From NCBI RefSeq assembly GCF_017357405.1, contig NZ_CP071598.1, positions 496,001 through 560,000 of the forward strand: a stretch of 64,000 bases of DNA. The letters are read 5' to 3'. The notes under the pieces were generated by a model that ran no database searches, was not told the origin of the DNA, and saw nothing but the letters and a program-made list of their open reading frames with translations. Shown piece by piece: positions 17,216 to 27,998 of this stretch (positions within the stretch are counted from its first letter, which is position 1; each line of letters opens with the position of its first letter). The stretch comes from Halomontanus rarus (GTDB lineage: Archaea > Halobacteriota > Halobacteria > Halobacteriales > Natrialbaceae). The position numbers were made by a program, and so were the translations under genes.

Positions 17216-18560
17216 CTACCCCACCCTACTCCCTCGGCGCATACGCGCCTCGGTCCTTGAGGGTGGGGCTTTGATGTGGACTCCCGGCAATCAGTCACCG
17301 GCAATAGGCTGGTGACTCTTGCCGTTCAACGTCCCACCATTTATACGCAGGTCTACTTCTGCATCTCCGCTCCCCGACTTGGGCGAGGACCGGAGTCTGT
17401 GTGTCCGCTTTCGAGTGTATCGTAGCCCGATGTTCTTCGCACCATTGTAGTCCGCGTTCACCTCATACCCGCACTTCTGACACTCGAAGTGTTCGCCGTC
17501 GCGGTTCGCTTCGTGCGTGAACCCACAGTCCGTCCGGGAACAGCGTTGGGACGTGTAGTTCGGCTTGACTTGTTCCACGAAGACACCTCGTTCAGGTGCC
17601 TTGTAGGAGACGTACTCGAAGAGGCGTCGGAACGCCCAGACGTGGTGCCACTTTGCGTATGGAAGTCGCTCCCGTATGTCGGTCAAGTCCTCAAACACGA
17701 TAACGTCGCAGTCGTGTTCAACGGCTTCCGCGACAAGTTCGTTAGCAACCGTGTGGATGTACTGTTTGCACCATGCTTCTTCGCGCTTGCCGAGGCGAAG
17801 AAGCGCGTTGTGCGCGGATTGCGTCCCGCGTTGTTGCATCTCACCCCGTCGCTTCTCGAACTCACGACACCAGTGGTCGTAGTCGTCTCCCTGCCAGAAC
17901 GTGCCGGTGGAGGAGACAGCAAGACTGTTGACGCCGAGATCAATACCGAGGACTGTTTGGTCGGAGTGCCCGGTATCTACCGGAATCTCTGCGTCGTCAC
18001 CGTCCGACTCACACCGCCGAGTCGAGATGTTGAGGTAGAACTCATCGGTAGCCACGTCATACCGAAGCGTACTCTCACGGAACTCGTAGTCTTCAGAGAG
18101 AACATACCGCTCGTAGGGTGTCGGACTGTCTGCCGGGAGAATGAACGACGGTTCGACCTGGCCCTCAACAGTCGCCAGCGACACCTTGTTCCGGTAGAAG
18201 GTCGCGCTTCGCGTGTCATAGTCGATCGTTTCGGCGGTGAACGTCGGGAAAGAGACGCGCTGTCCCTTCTTCCATCGTTCGACAACGCCTTTGACGGTTT
18301 CGACGGCACGACGTATCGCAGCTTGGACGAGTTGTGCCTGTAAATCCGTCTCCTCGCGGAGGTTGGAGTAGAGCGCGTCCCGCACTTTCCGTTTGTTGGT
18401 CTTGCACTCGGTGTATGAGGTGTCCGACCAACAGTAGTCGGCGGTTTGGTTCGCGCAGTACAGATATTGCTCGGCGGTTCGGTGGAGTGCGTCGCGTTGC
18501 TCGTCGGAAACGGCGAGTTTCACGATGGCGGTTCGACGCACGCCCATACTTCAGAGAAGA
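17216..18560 (-). mobile_element. IS1341-type (tnpB-only) element, copy c
   Basis: The element consists of an intact tnpB and a right-end structure at 17219-17270. That structure is a long stem CCCCACCCT...AGGGTGGGG with an inner hairpin GGCGCATACGCGCC, unlike the short hairpins of the other copies. It therefore belongs to a different tnpB subfamily. Left and right cleavage points are approximate. Confidence 0.65.
17291..18547 (-). CDS. tnpB: IS1341-type TnpB with canonical D-E-D active site
   Basis: The 418-aa ORF is intact and starts MGVRRTAIVKLAVSDEQRDA. It has RuvC-I VLGIDLGVNSLAVS, RuvC-II CDVIVFEDLTDIRER with the expected Glu, a zinc ribbon CSRTDCGFTHEAN...CQKCGYE, and RuvC-III NADYNGAKNIGLRY. 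It is the only copy in the window with the canonical Asp-Glu-Asp set, so it is the best candidate for an active RNA-guided nuclease here. No tnpA accompanies it. Confidence 0.9.
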   Translation of the reverse strand: MGVRRTAIVKLAVSDEQRDALHRTAEQYLYCANQTADYCWSDTSYTECKTNKRKVRDALYSNLREETDLQAQLVQAAIRRAVETVKGVVERWKKGQRVSFPTFTAETIDYDTRSATFYRNKVSLATVEGQVEPSFILPADSPTPYERYVLSEDYEFRESTLRYDVATDEFYLNISTRRCESDGDDAEIPVDTGHSDQTVLGIDLGVNSLAVSSTGTFWQGDDYDHWCREFEKRRGEMQQRGTQSAHNALLRLGKREEAWCKQYIHTVANELVAEAVEHDCDVIVFEDLTDIRERLPYAKWHHVWAFRRLFEYVSYKAPERGVFVEQVKPNYTSQRCSRTDCGFTHEANRDGEHFECQKCGYEVNADYNGAKNIGLRYTRKRTHRLRSSPKSGSGDAEVDLRINGGTLNGKSHQPIAGD

Positions 18561-18849
18561 GGCAACGGTACTAATACATTCGGGAGTCGATCGGTCGATG
18601 TATGCCGGTTGCGTCGTACCATGTCGGTTTCCTCTCCGGCCTACTCGCTCACTCCGTTCGCTCTCTCCGCACGGGCTGAAGGCCTGTTTGGATAGTCAGA
18701 GGGACCGGAGGTCCCTCACGACTTGAGGCCGGAGGCACCACCTTGAATTACGCTGAATGCTGTAGTTGTACCGTTTGCGATTGGAGTGTCTGCTCTTCAT
18801 CGACCGAGTCCGCGGCCATGGTCACTTCTACCGGATCGATCGCACGACA
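18561..18849. other. Gene-free spacer between two mobile-element remnants
   Basis: I see no supportable gene. The stretch contains a CGCTC-rich tract (CTCGCTCACTCCGTTCGCTC) and a small dyad, GGGACCGGAGGTCCC, at about 18702-18716. The left end of tnpB copy c presumably falls at its left edge. Confidence 0.4.
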
Positions 18850-19400
18850 CTGTCTCGTTCAGCACCTCCGCTGGCGTCTGTCCGTTAAGTGATTGGTTCG
18901 GCCGCTTCGTGTTATAGTAGTGTACAAACTGTTCAAACTATTCTCTGACGCTCGCCCGACTACCCACTCGCGAATTGTGGAAGCGATCGACACGCATCTC
19001 GAGAGTGTGAAACACTTTCCAAGTAGGTTTCGGTCGACAGACCGAGCTGACCGCTCACTCCTAACCGAGAGACGGAAGTCAGATAGACGTGGCCGTCGAC
19101 GAGAAGCACAGTGTCGGTGAGATCTTGTGTCTCGATCAATCGATGCAGGAATGTAGCAGCGAGGTCGGTGCCTCGTCGCCCGAACACTGCGACATCGAGA
19201 ATGAGCTGGGAACCTATGTTTATTGCAACGTACGACCAATACCAGTCGCCGTTACTCTTGACAACAGTCTCATCAATGGCGATCATGACGGCTTCGCCAT
19301 TCTCAGAAATCAACGATTTCTGCTGTTGAGGCGACTCGAAGATTCGGTGGGCAGATGAGTCGTAGTCCCAATTCTGAATTGAGCATTTGTGTTGGATCAC
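18850..19400 (-). pseudogene. Decayed IS6-like transposase (second type)
   Basis: The N-terminal part is open from 19400 and carries IAIDETVVKSNGDWYWSYVAI (first Asp) and TVLLVDGHVYLTSVSRLG (second Asp). After frameshifts the third segment is found in another frame (KVFHTLEMRVDRFHNS, then a stop). The C-terminal tail follows as FEQFVHYYNTKRPNQSLNGQ-TPAEVLNETV near 18860-18935. Several frame breaks make it non-functional. It differs in sequence from the IS6-like remnant at 2020-2484. Confidence 0.75.
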
Positions 19401-19622
19401 ATGCTCCTGTTCAGTTCTGAGACAGTGTGACCATAGAACGAGCCGCGTTGTCTTACCACAAAGATAGTAGAACCAGTTGGGATGTAGACGTGGGAACTAA
19501 ACATCAGTATCTTCCCATAGTTACGCATCGATCGGGCTGTTTCTCGCGGTCGGAATGCACCTTTGGGAGCGATTGACCATGGAATGACCGCGTTGTCATC
19601 GGCGGGTTCGGATCGCCGTGAG

Positions 19623-20423
19623 TCAACCGGAAAGGTCACGCCGTTCGAAGTATTCACCGCTGACGACGACGAGGACGACGACGGCGAACAGGAGCACAGA
19701 GAGGTCCGGCCACGAGAGTTCGCCGTCGACGAGAATCGCACCGGGGTCGAAGTGTCGGGAGAACGCGACGTCACCGAGCCACTCGTAATCGGTATCGAAC
19801 GTGAACGTATCGAGCAAGAACAGGCCGAAAACCGATCCGGCTCCGACGGTCTGTGCTCGGCGGACGGAATCGAACGCGACGGAAGCCAGAAGTCCGACAC
19901 CGGCGCAGGCGAGCAAGTAGACGATCGAGTACGCGTGAACGGCGAACAAGAGGGTGACGTCGATCGACTCGCCGACGAATTCCACGCCCAGAAAGACTGC
20001 GAGGAACGTGATCGCGTTCACGAGAACGACTCCCGGAACGAGCGACAGGAACTTGCCGACCACCATCCGGGTCCGCGTCACCGGTAACGAAAGTGTTAGC
20101 TCCACCGTTCCGCGTTCGACTTCCGAAGCGACCGTCGAGGCCGCGGCGTACGCGTAGTAGATCGCGAGCAACAACACCCACCCGAACTGGTAGAGCTGGG
20201 AGACGAGGTAGCCCTCGATCGTGGTCAGCGTCGTCACGTTCCCGACGAACGCCCGCGTTGCCTCGGGTGGCAGCGACTCGAGGTAGGCATCGAGATCGGC
20301 GCCCGTCTCCTGAATCGACGGAAAGAGTGCGACGGTAAGGACGATCAGCGCGACCAACGAACCGGCGAGTAACAAAGAACCACGAAATCGGCGGCCGGCT
20401 TCGAACGAAGTGATTTCGAGCAT
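19623..20423 (-). CDS. ABC-2-type transporter permease
   Basis: The 266-aa protein has six hydrophobic segments and a short cytoplasmic N-terminus (MLEITSFEAGRRFRG). The mid-protein segment ASEVERGTVELTLSLPVTRTRMVVGKFL is the conserved 'E...GT.E.LL..PV.R......K' signature of ABC-2 permeases. It is the probable partner of the ATPase at 21786-22727, which is on the same strand 1.4 kb upstream. The two are separated by an oppositely oriented secreted-protein gene. Substrate unknown; antibiotics, lipids or ions are all possible for this class. Confidence 0.85.
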   Translation of the reverse strand: MLEITSFEAGRRFRGSLLLAGSLVALIVLTVALFPSIQETGADLDAYLESLPPEATRAFVGNVTTLTTIEGYLVSQLYQFGWVLLLAIYYAYAAASTVASEVERGTVELTLSLPVTRTRMVVGKFLSLVPGVVLVNAITFLAVFLGVEFVGESIDVTLLFAVHAYSIVYLLACAGVGLLASVAFDSVRRAQTVGAGSVFGLFLLDTFTFDTDYEWLGDVAFSRHFDPGAILVDGELSWPDLSVLLFAVVVLVVVSGEYFERRDLSG

Positions 20424-20588
20424 CGGGTATCGAACTGTCGCTGACTCCCGACGACGGGTATTACCTTATAAGCGGGCCGTAGCCGTTCGGAGTAACGATC
20501 AGTTGTCACGATAACAGTCCGGTAATCGACCGTTCTGTCGTGGAACGGGCGAGGTACTTTATCGCCGTTCATCCGTCTCGGAGAGGAC

Positions 20589-21758
20589 ATGAAGTGCCGG
20601 GAGGGACCACCGAGTTGGCAACGATGGCGAACAGCCGCGACGGTGAGTTCCCTCTTGTTCGTCGGGTTGTTGGTGACCGGAGCCGTCGCGGCGACGGCGA
20701 CGTTCGGGCCTCAGGTGGTCACATCGCGACAGGATGAATCGCCACAAAACGACACGAACACAACCGAGTCGGCTACGGAACCGATAGACAACGAGAGTGA
20801 ACGGTCGACCGATACGTCAGCCGAAAACGAGGCCGCAACGCAATCGCCCGACGAGAACGACACGTCTAGACCGCCGCTAGCTGAGACGCCAGCGACGGAC
20901 CCGCAACTAGTACAGGCTTCCGAAGGAAACGTCACCGTCGCCGTCGCAGAGAATCAGTCAGTCCGTGCGGGCGATGCGGCGTCGATCACGCTCGAGGTGA
21001 CGAACGACGGCGACCGGCAGGCGACTGACATCGTCGTGACGGTTCGAGCGGCGGACGGTGCCGTGACGTTCGGCCCGTTCGCCGCGCCGCAGACGATGCG
21101 GTCGGTCGCCGTCGCCGATCTCTGGCCCGGCGACACCGAGACCGTCGACATCGAGATTGCGGCCGCACGGGTCGATCCGGGAACGTATCCGCTGTTTGCC
21201 AGCGTCCAGTACCGCATCGATGCCGAACCCCCGGTTGACGAGGGCGACTTAAACGAAACTCTGAACGACGACGAGGAAGACGAAATCGTTCAGACCGGTG
21301 GTCCGACGGTACTCGGAATCGCGGTCGACGAATCCCGGTCTTTCGACGTGACTCCCGTAGACGACGAAGTGCCCGTCGACGGGAAGGGCGTCTACGAGGT
21401 CCGAATCGCGAACGACGGCAACGAGTCGGTGACTGGCGTCGTCGCCAGGGTCGAGGTCGAACCGCCGCTGTCGAGCGAATCGCCGACGGCGTACGTCGGA
21501 ACGCTCGACTCGGGCGACTCGGAAACGGCGCGGTTCGCTCTCGAATCGTCCACGGATGCGATCGAGACGACCACTAGCGTCACGATCACGCTCGCGTACG
21601 ACATCGACACCGGCGACCGTACGAGTGCCGAGCCGATTCCGGCCCCCGTCACGATCGTCGACGTCGACGAGGATACCGACGTGAACTCCGTCGCCCCGTT
21701 CGTCGTCGTCGCGTTCGTGTTCATCCTCGCGGCGATCTGGTGGTTCCGCAGGCGCTGA
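20589..21758 (+). CDS. Secreted, C-terminally membrane-anchored CARDB-like protein
   Basis: The 389-aa protein has a signal peptide (hydrophobic core SSLLFVGLLVTGAVAATATF), an Asn/Thr/Glu-rich linker, and two beta-sandwich repeats. The repeats (VRAGDAASITLEVTNDGDRQ, VDGKGVYEVRIANDGNES) resemble CARDB/NPCBM-like adhesion modules. A C-terminal helix, APFVVVAFVFILAAIWWF, is followed by RRR. The topology is extracellular domain plus cytoplasmic basic stop. It lies on the opposite strand between the ATPase and permease genes of one ABC transporter, so a functional link to that exporter is plausible but unproven. Confidence 0.75.
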   Translation: MKCREGPPSWQRWRTAATVSSLLFVGLLVTGAVAATATFGPQVVTSRQDESPQNDTNTTESATEPIDNESERSTDTSAENEAATQSPDENDTSRPPLAETPATDPQLVQASEGNVTVAVAENQSVRAGDAASITLEVTNDGDRQATDIVVTVRAADGAVTFGPFAAPQTMRSVAVADLWPGDTETVDIEIAAARVDPGTYPLFASVQYRIDAEPPVDEGDLNETLNDDEEDEIVQTGGPTVLGIAVDESRSFDVTPVDDEVPVDGKGVYEVRIANDGNESVTGVVARVEVEPPLSSESPTAYVGTLDSGDSETARFALESSTDAIETTTSVTITLAYDIDTGDRTSAEPIPAPVTIVDVDEDTDVNSVAPFVVVAFVFILAAIWWFRRR

Positions 21759-21785
21759 GAAGCCAGGACATCACGTCCGTTCGAA

Positions 21786-22727
21786 TCACGGTGAGGTGTC
21801 GACTTCGTTCGCATCGGAATCGGATCCGACGTCGTCTGCACCCCCGTAGAAGTGCATGAACACGTCCTCGATGGACGCTTCGCGGACCTCCATCTCGAGG
21901 ACGGTGTACTCGCCCAGACGGTCGATCAAGGCGTCGAACTCTCGTGCGAGAACGAGCCTGTACTTGCCGTCCTGTCGGTCGACACGCGCAACACCAGAGA
22001 ACTCGAGCGCGGCTGCAGGTGGTTCCTCGGCCAGTCGAACGGTAGCGATGGTGCCGCCTTCGGCGAGGATATTCTCGACGGTGTCGAGTTCGATCAGCCG
22101 TCCGTTCCTGATGATTCCGACGCGATCGCAGACGCGCCGAACCTCGCTCAGGATGTGTGAGGAGAAGAAACTCGTCTGGCCCGCTTCCCGTCGCTCCTCG
22201 AGCAGTTCGTAGAATTCATTTTGAACGAGCGGATCCAGTCCCGAGGTCGGCTCGTCCATGATCGCCAGTTCGGGCCCGTGCATGAACGCCGCGACGATAG
22301 CGAGTTTTTGCCTGTTCCCGCTCGAGTACGCCTTCACGTTCCGGTCGAGGGGAACGGGAAAGCGCTCGAGGAGTTCCTCGCGGCGTTCGTCACCACGAAG
22401 TCGACCGAAGTGGTCGAGGACGTCTGCACCCGTCACGCGATCGTAGAAGGTGACGTCGCTCGGGAGATAGCCGAGGTGTCGTTTCGCACCGCGCAGTTCG
22501 TTTCGATCCGTGACATCGCGTCCCATCAGGGACGCTGTTCCCGCAGTGGGTTTCAACAGACCGAGCAGGACGCGAATCGCCGTCGACTTACCCGCGCCGT
22601 TCGGACCGAGAAAGCCAAAGCTCTCTCCCCTGCCGACGGTGAACGTGAGGTCTTCGACGCCCCGAACGTCACCGTAATACTTCGTCAGGGAATCGATCTC
22701 GATCGGGTTCGGAGTATCGCGGACCAC
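21786..22727 (-). CDS. ABC transporter ATP-binding protein
   Basis: The 313-aa protein has Walker A (GPNGAGKST, about residue 40), a signature segment YSSGNRQKLAIVAAF, Walker B LAIMDEPTSGLDP, and an H-loop SSHILSE. The signature has SSGNRQ in place of canonical LSGGQ, a variant common in ABC-2 exporters of this type. A C-terminal regulatory extension follows. It should energise the permease at 19623-20423. The ATG at 22727 gives a standard short N-terminus. Confidence 0.9.
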   Translation of the reverse strand: MVRDTPNPIEIDSLTKYYGDVRGVEDLTFTVGRGESFGFLGPNGAGKSTAIRVLLGLLKPTAGTASLMGRDVTDRNELRGAKRHLGYLPSDVTFYDRVTGADVLDHFGRLRGDERREELLERFPVPLDRNVKAYSSGNRQKLAIVAAFMHGPELAIMDEPTSGLDPLVQNEFYELLEERREAGQTSFFSSHILSEVRRVCDRVGIIRNGRLIELDTVENILAEGGTIATVRLAEEPPAAALEFSGVARVDRQDGKYRLVLAREFDALIDRLGEYTVLEMEVREASIEDVFMHFYGGADDVGSDSDANEVDTSP

Positions 22728-22889
22728 GTCTCGAGGACCACGTCTCGAGCCTTATACGTATCAGTCGAATCATCGTCGTTCTACGTCGATTGCACGGTGC
22801 GGCTTCGATACAATCAGCACGATCGGCGAGTGATGTGAGAGATCCCGAAGACACCCAGTGGGCTATCGACCGGTAGGTGTACGGATCGC

Positions 22890-23102
22890 ATGCGATCGGC
22901 GCGACAGATACCACTCGGAATCGGCGGCCTGCTCGTGTTGTGGGTCGGCTGGGGTGCGTACGTCAGCCGAACGACCGAACGCGTCACGTCGGAAACGTCG
23001 GGTCGCTTCGACGGCGTCGAAATTCGTCGATATCCGCAACCGATCCGCTGCCGAGGCCTTCCGAATACAGACCCGCTTTCATCAACAGCTGTTCAGGTGT
23101 GA
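22890..23102 (+). pseudogene. N-terminal remnant of a SOUL heme-binding protein
   Basis: The 70-codon frame reads a signal or TM segment (IPLGIGGLLVLWVGWGAYVS) followed by RTTERVTSETSGRFDGVEIRRYPQ. This is the entry segment of haloarchaeal SOUL-family proteins, where the core domain starts 'GVEIRRYP'. Similarity stops there and the frame ends after about 20 unrelated codons. The rest of the usual ~200-aa protein is missing, consistent with a deletion. Confidence 0.55.
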
Positions 23103-23188
23103 CCCGCACTCTCCGGTCGTGATCCGGTTCGCCTCTTTGAGTATCAGTTGATCGGGTAACTGTCCCGCCCGATCCGTTCTACGGTTCG

Positions 23189-23629
23189 TTATCGAACGAT
23201 CGTTACCGGAACCGGGGCTCGCCGCGTTACGGTTTCGGCGACGCTTCCGAGCAGGATCCGTGCGACGCCGGACCGACCGTGGCTGCCCATAACGACGAGG
23301 TCGACATCGTTCTCGTCGGCGAACTCGAGGATCGTTCGAGCGGTCTGTCCCGTTTCGACCGCGGTTTCGAGGACGGTCGTCTCGAGGATCCCCGCGTCGT
23401 CAGCTCGCTCGCGTGCCTGATCGCCGAGTGCTTCACCGCGTTCGACGGCCCGTTCGTGGGTTCGTGCGTCGTAGTAGCCGTCGCCTCCGTAATCGCTGTA
23501 CACACCCTCCAGCGGATCGACGACGTGTAACGCCGTGATCGTCTCTCCCGCGTAATTCGAAACCGCGTGGTCGAATGCGGCCCACGATTGCGGTGATCCG
23601 TCGAGCGGCACGAGTACGTGCGACACCAT
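23189..23629 (-). CDS. Universal stress protein (single UspA domain)
   Basis: The 146-aa protein starts MVSHVLVPLDGSPQSWAAF and contains VVMGSHGRSGVARILLGSVAETV. That is the G-x2-G-x9-G(S/T) nucleotide-binding motif of ATP-binding Usp proteins. The length and domain are complete. It is one of several Usp-type genes between 23 and 48 kb. Confidence 0.9.
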   Translation of the reverse strand: MVSHVLVPLDGSPQSWAAFDHAVSNYAGETITALHVVDPLEGVYSDYGGDGYYDARTHERAVERGEALGDQARERADDAGILETTVLETAVETGQTARTILEFADENDVDLVVMGSHGRSGVARILLGSVAETVTRRAPVPVTIVR

Positions 23630-23757
23630 AGCGGGGAAACGTCACGAGAGTACAAGAAACTCGCCCGGAACGACCGTTCCGATCAGCGTTCCTCGACGAA
23701 TCGCACCACACCGTGAAGAGGCACCAGTACCGTAACTAACGACTATCGGTGAACGGA

Positions 23758-23934
23758 TCAGTGCTCGACCGGAAACGCGATTTCGGTCGTCGCTTTGTAC
23801 TGAACGATTTCACCGTCCTCAACGTCCGCCGTCCACTTCTCGACGTTGATTCCGGAGGTGTCGTCGACCGTCTGACTCGCCTCGCGAAACGCCTCACGTG
23901 CTGGGTCTTCCCAGGATTCTTCTGACGTACCCAT
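23758..23934 (-). CDS. Dodecin-like small protein
   Basis: The 58-aa ORF starts MGTSEESWEDPAREAFREAS and ends YKATTEIAFPVEH. The layout (helix, then VEKWTADVEDGEIVQYKATTEIAF) matches dodecin, a small beta-sheet-wrapped-helix flavin-binding protein that forms dodecamers and buffers riboflavin/FMN in haloarchaea. The canonical flavin-stacking Trp would be in INVEKWTADV. It is short enough to be missed by length filters. Confidence 0.65.
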   Translation of the reverse strand: MGTSEESWEDPAREAFREASQTVDDTSGINVEKWTADVEDGEIVQYKATTEIAFPVEH

Positions 23935-24093
23935 TACGCGGAATATCGCCGCGCGGTGTTGCGAGCAGATCCATTCCGGGCAGAAGTCTCGGGATGGATG
24001 GGTGTCCTGTCAGTACGCCCTGAGGTCAGGGGTGATGAACGTGAATGGCGCATCAGCGCCGACTGGTTTTCAGTTTGAACGGGAGTCCACTGA

Positions 24094-24124
24094 CAAGCCC
24101 ACGACTGAAATTGTGGGTAGCTGA
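24094..24124 (+). repeat. Solo IS200/IS605-type right-end hairpin
   Basis: AAGCCCACGACTGAAATTGTGGG followed by TAGCTGAC has the stem of the copy-a right end with two substitutions, in plus orientation. No tnpB is attached. Confidence 0.5.
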
Positions 24125-24160
24125 CGAGAGATTCAACACGGAACGGAGAGTACGAACACT

Positions 24161-24436
24161 ATGCCATTCGATAGTTACCACCGTTCAGAGACGAACCTCG
24201 ATTCGGCTTCCGACGATAGTGATCGGATACCTCCTGTACGGATCGTCGAGACGATCCGCGCCGCGCCGGTTCCGGTCGTGAATACGCAGTACCTGGCCGG
24301 CGAGTGTGACGTTCCGACCGACGAGCTATTCGAACAGCTTTCCGCGATGGTCGAAGACGGGACGCTAGAGCATCATCGAGTCGAGGGCCGATGGCACCTC
24401 TGGTGGCTCTCGCTCGAGTCGGAACTCGAAGAATGA
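24161..24436 (+). CDS. Small wHTH-like hypothetical protein
   Basis: This 91-aa acidic protein starts MPFDSYHRSETNLDSASD. Its C-terminal two-thirds, VVNTQYLAGECDVPTDELFE...MVEDGTLEHHRVEGRWHLW, resembles a compact helix-turn-helix with a wing. No named family recognised. A partial palindromic repeat follows the stop codon. Confidence 0.55.
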   Translation: MPFDSYHRSETNLDSASDDSDRIPPVRIVETIRAAPVPVVNTQYLAGECDVPTDELFEQLSAMVEDGTLEHHRVEGRWHLWWLSLESELEE

Positions 24437-24447
24437 CACACGTCACC

Positions 24448-24476
24448 GATAGCGACAACTGAAACTATTTACACAC
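24448..24476 (+). repeat. Dispersed palindromic repeat, 5' half only
   Basis: GATAGCGACAACTGAAACTATTTACACAC matches one half of the 16036-16120 unit. The other half is absent. It lies just after a gene, as the 16036 copy does. Confidence 0.5.
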
Positions 24477-24524
24477 TTATTTCCCTGGCGAAGAACGAAG
24501 GGTGTGGGTGTCGAACTCCGAGTT

Positions 24525-25409
24525 ATGTACGACCGGATGCTGATCGCCGTCGACGGAAGCGACGAGGCTGAACGGGCAGCGAAACGCGGACTCGAGTTCG
24601 CTCGCGGCTTCGATGCGACCGTCGACATCACGTACGTCGTCGATCGGAAGTCGCTTCGACTCGCGACCGCCGCCGAAAAGGCACGACTCCGAGAGCGCGG
24701 TGAGAGCGTTCTCGAAGAAATCGAGGAACTCGCATCCGCTATCGGCCAGCCGGTGACGATGGAACTGACCGAGGGAAAGCCCGCGGTCCGGATCGCCGAA
24801 TACGCAACCGAACGAGACGCGACACTGATCGTCGTCGGCCGGCAGGGAACGACGGGGCTCGGAAAGCGGCTCCTCGGCGGCGTCACGGAACGGCTCCTCC
24901 ACCGAAGCGACGTCCCCGTCTTCGTCGTTCCGAAGGGTGCCTCGGACGCGACGACCGACTACTCCGATCTGCTCGTTCCCGCTGACGGAAGCGAAACCGC
25001 CGCCGGCGCCGCCCGACACGGCGCCGCGGTCGCACAGCGGTACGGATCGACAGTTCACGTCCTCAACGTCGTCGATCTGCAGGCCGCAGGAGGAGCCTTC
25101 AGCGCGGGTGGTCTCGAACGCGAATTCGTCGACCGACTCGAGGCCAATGGCGAAGACATCGTCGAGGACGTGGCGACGGAGCTCGACGAGACGATCCCTG
25201 CGGTCACGACCGCCGTGGTGGGGACGCCGTCGAACGACGGCGTCGCTGCTGGGATCCGCGAGTACGTCGACGAGAACGATATCGACCTCGTCGTTATGGG
25301 TGCACGCGGCCGGTCGAATCTCGGCCGCCGGGTCCTCGGCAGTGTCACCTCGACTCTCCTTCGGACGACTGACGTCCCCGTACTAGTCGTGACGCGTTCG
25401 TCGTCGTGA
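24525..25409 (+). CDS. Tandem universal stress protein
   Basis: The protein of about 294 aa contains two Usp domains. The first starts MYDRMLIAVDGSDEAERAAK and has VVGRQGTTGLGKRLLGGVTE. The second starts YSDLLVPADGSETAAGAAR and has VVMGARGRSNLGRRVLGSVTS. Both carry the glycine-rich nucleotide-binding motif. ATG 24525 is preferred because domain one starts there; the frame is open to 24504. Confidence 0.9.
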   Translation: MYDRMLIAVDGSDEAERAAKRGLEFARGFDATVDITYVVDRKSLRLATAAEKARLRERGESVLEEIEELASAIGQPVTMELTEGKPAVRIAEYATERDATLIVVGRQGTTGLGKRLLGGVTERLLHRSDVPVFVVPKGASDATTDYSDLLVPADGSETAAGAARHGAAVAQRYGSTVHVLNVVDLQAAGGAFSAGGLEREFVDRLEANGEDIVEDVATELDETIPAVTTAVVGTPSNDGVAAGIREYVDENDIDLVVMGARGRSNLGRRVLGSVTSTLLRTTDVPVLVVTRSSS

Positions 25410-25667
25410 TGGTGTCGGTACCGATACTCGCGAGTTCGTTCCCTCGTGAGCCATACTGTCTCACTCCGCGAACGGCGTCTTCGATTCGACCGTTTCGACG
25501 GCTTCCTGATCGGGGTGCTATCGAACCGTGCGACGAAGATGTCGGCCGGCGGTTCGTGTGGCTTTTGGCACGGTCGGATCTGATTCCGAATTTCCTCGGT
25601 GTACGCGCTGAATCTGCTTCGACGGCCCCTCGCCACTCATCGCCGTGAAGAGCGATTGGACCGTCCG

Positions 25668-25985
25668 CTACAGCGACGGCGTCGATTCCCGAACCGTCAG
25701 TACCGGAACCGGAGACGTTCGCACGAGAGACTCGGTGACGCTCCCGAGCACGTACCGATCGAAGCCCGTCCGCCCGTGAGTCCCGACGACGACGAGGTCG
25801 ATGGCGTGATCCTCGATGTACGAGCGGATCTCCTCGGGGATCGACGACCCGTATTCGACCGTTTCGACAGCCGATTCGACGCCGTTGGTTTTCGCGACCG
25901 CCGACGCGTTTTCGAGAACGTCGTCCGCAGCCTCCTCCAACATCGTTATCCGAGCATCGGAACGGACGTCGACCCCGACGCTCAC
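25668..25985 (-). pseudogene. C-terminal fragment of a universal stress protein
   Basis: The fragment encodes the second half of a Usp domain, ending [34 protein letters not shown]. The N-terminal strand with DGS is missing, and an in-frame stop lies upstream. A 5'-truncated tnpB begins immediately beyond on the other strand, so the usp and the transposon were truncated together by one rearrangement. Confidence 0.65.
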
Positions 25986-25988
25986 GGA

Positions 25989-26630
<642 letters not shown>

Positions 26631-26633
26631 CCG

Positions 26634-27283
<650 letters not shown>

Positions 27284-27998
27284 TGTGACCTCTCGTAAGC
27301 GACGAAAGTACAAACGTGTTTCCCGTGTCGGGGACTGTCACACCGACGGACGAGTCGACGGATCGTTCGGGTAACGAGACGTACTCGAGCGCCCCGTCCG
27401 AACGAGCACGCGGAACACAGACGGGTTCGATGACGCCGGACGCGAGATAATGAAGTTTGTAACTAATGGTATGTTCAGTCAGTACCAATTACAGACATAC
27501 GCTTGTGAGAACTATCGATGTGTGGTTAACATGTTCGGGAAAGGGAATAGGACCAACTGACACGAGTGATACACTATTGCAGAGTCCTCGAGGCTCGCTC
27601 ACCGTGGGCTCAGAACCGCGCTCCCGCCTGCGAGCAGGTGTGCACTGACGTTCAGTGGCGACTGTCGCTCGTATACGACGCTTTGAGAAACGACGTGTGG
27701 ACTCGAATCGAACGTCGCACAGGGAATGTGGGCGATCGATATCCCGACGATCGACATATTCGATCGGCCGCGAGAGGAGCTCGAGTTCCACGACTTCCGT
27801 CTCGACCCCGAAACACTGACCGGGCGGAAGGACGTCTCCTGAACCGGAGGACATACTGGCTGGCCCTCTGGTAAACCGTGCCCGTTCTGCGGCCTCACCG
27901 ATCTCTGAGTAAAGCGTGTAGTAACCACGAGTCGGATCAACGGCGGCATTCGTCGACGAAGCGCCTCACCCGCGAACGACGTGTCTCGACTTGGGGTA
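27284..27998. other. Gene-free region of ~715 bp with a repeat fragment
   Basis: No convincing complete gene is present. A 38-codon frame at 27728-27844 (MWAIDIPTIDIFDRPREELE...) has good acidic composition and could be the tail of a lost gene. A palindromic-repeat fragment lies at 27628-27662. The region next to a truncated tnpB and a truncated usp looks like decayed accessory DNA. Confidence 0.4.
27628..27662 (+). repeat. Dispersed palindromic repeat, 3' half only
   Basis: GAGCAGGTGTGCACTGACGTTCAGTGGCGACTG matches the inner 3' half of the 17107-17192 copy (CAGGTGTGCAGTGACGGTCAG). The first half is absent. Confidence 0.45.

Noticed and set aside
18630..18660. CGCTC-rich tracts here and at 61884-61915 as a repeat family
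   Set aside because: Low-complexity CTCGCTC tracts are common between haloarchaeal genes. They share composition but no defined unit or ends.
20497..20515. GATCAGTTGTCACGATAAC as another copy of the palindromic repeat
   Set aside because: Only about 14 bases match one end of the repeat, too short to separate from chance.
23100..23153. Possible gene tail (SGRDPVRLFEYQLIG-stop) after the SOUL remnant
   Set aside because: Fifteen codons with no upstream frame or motif; cannot be assigned.
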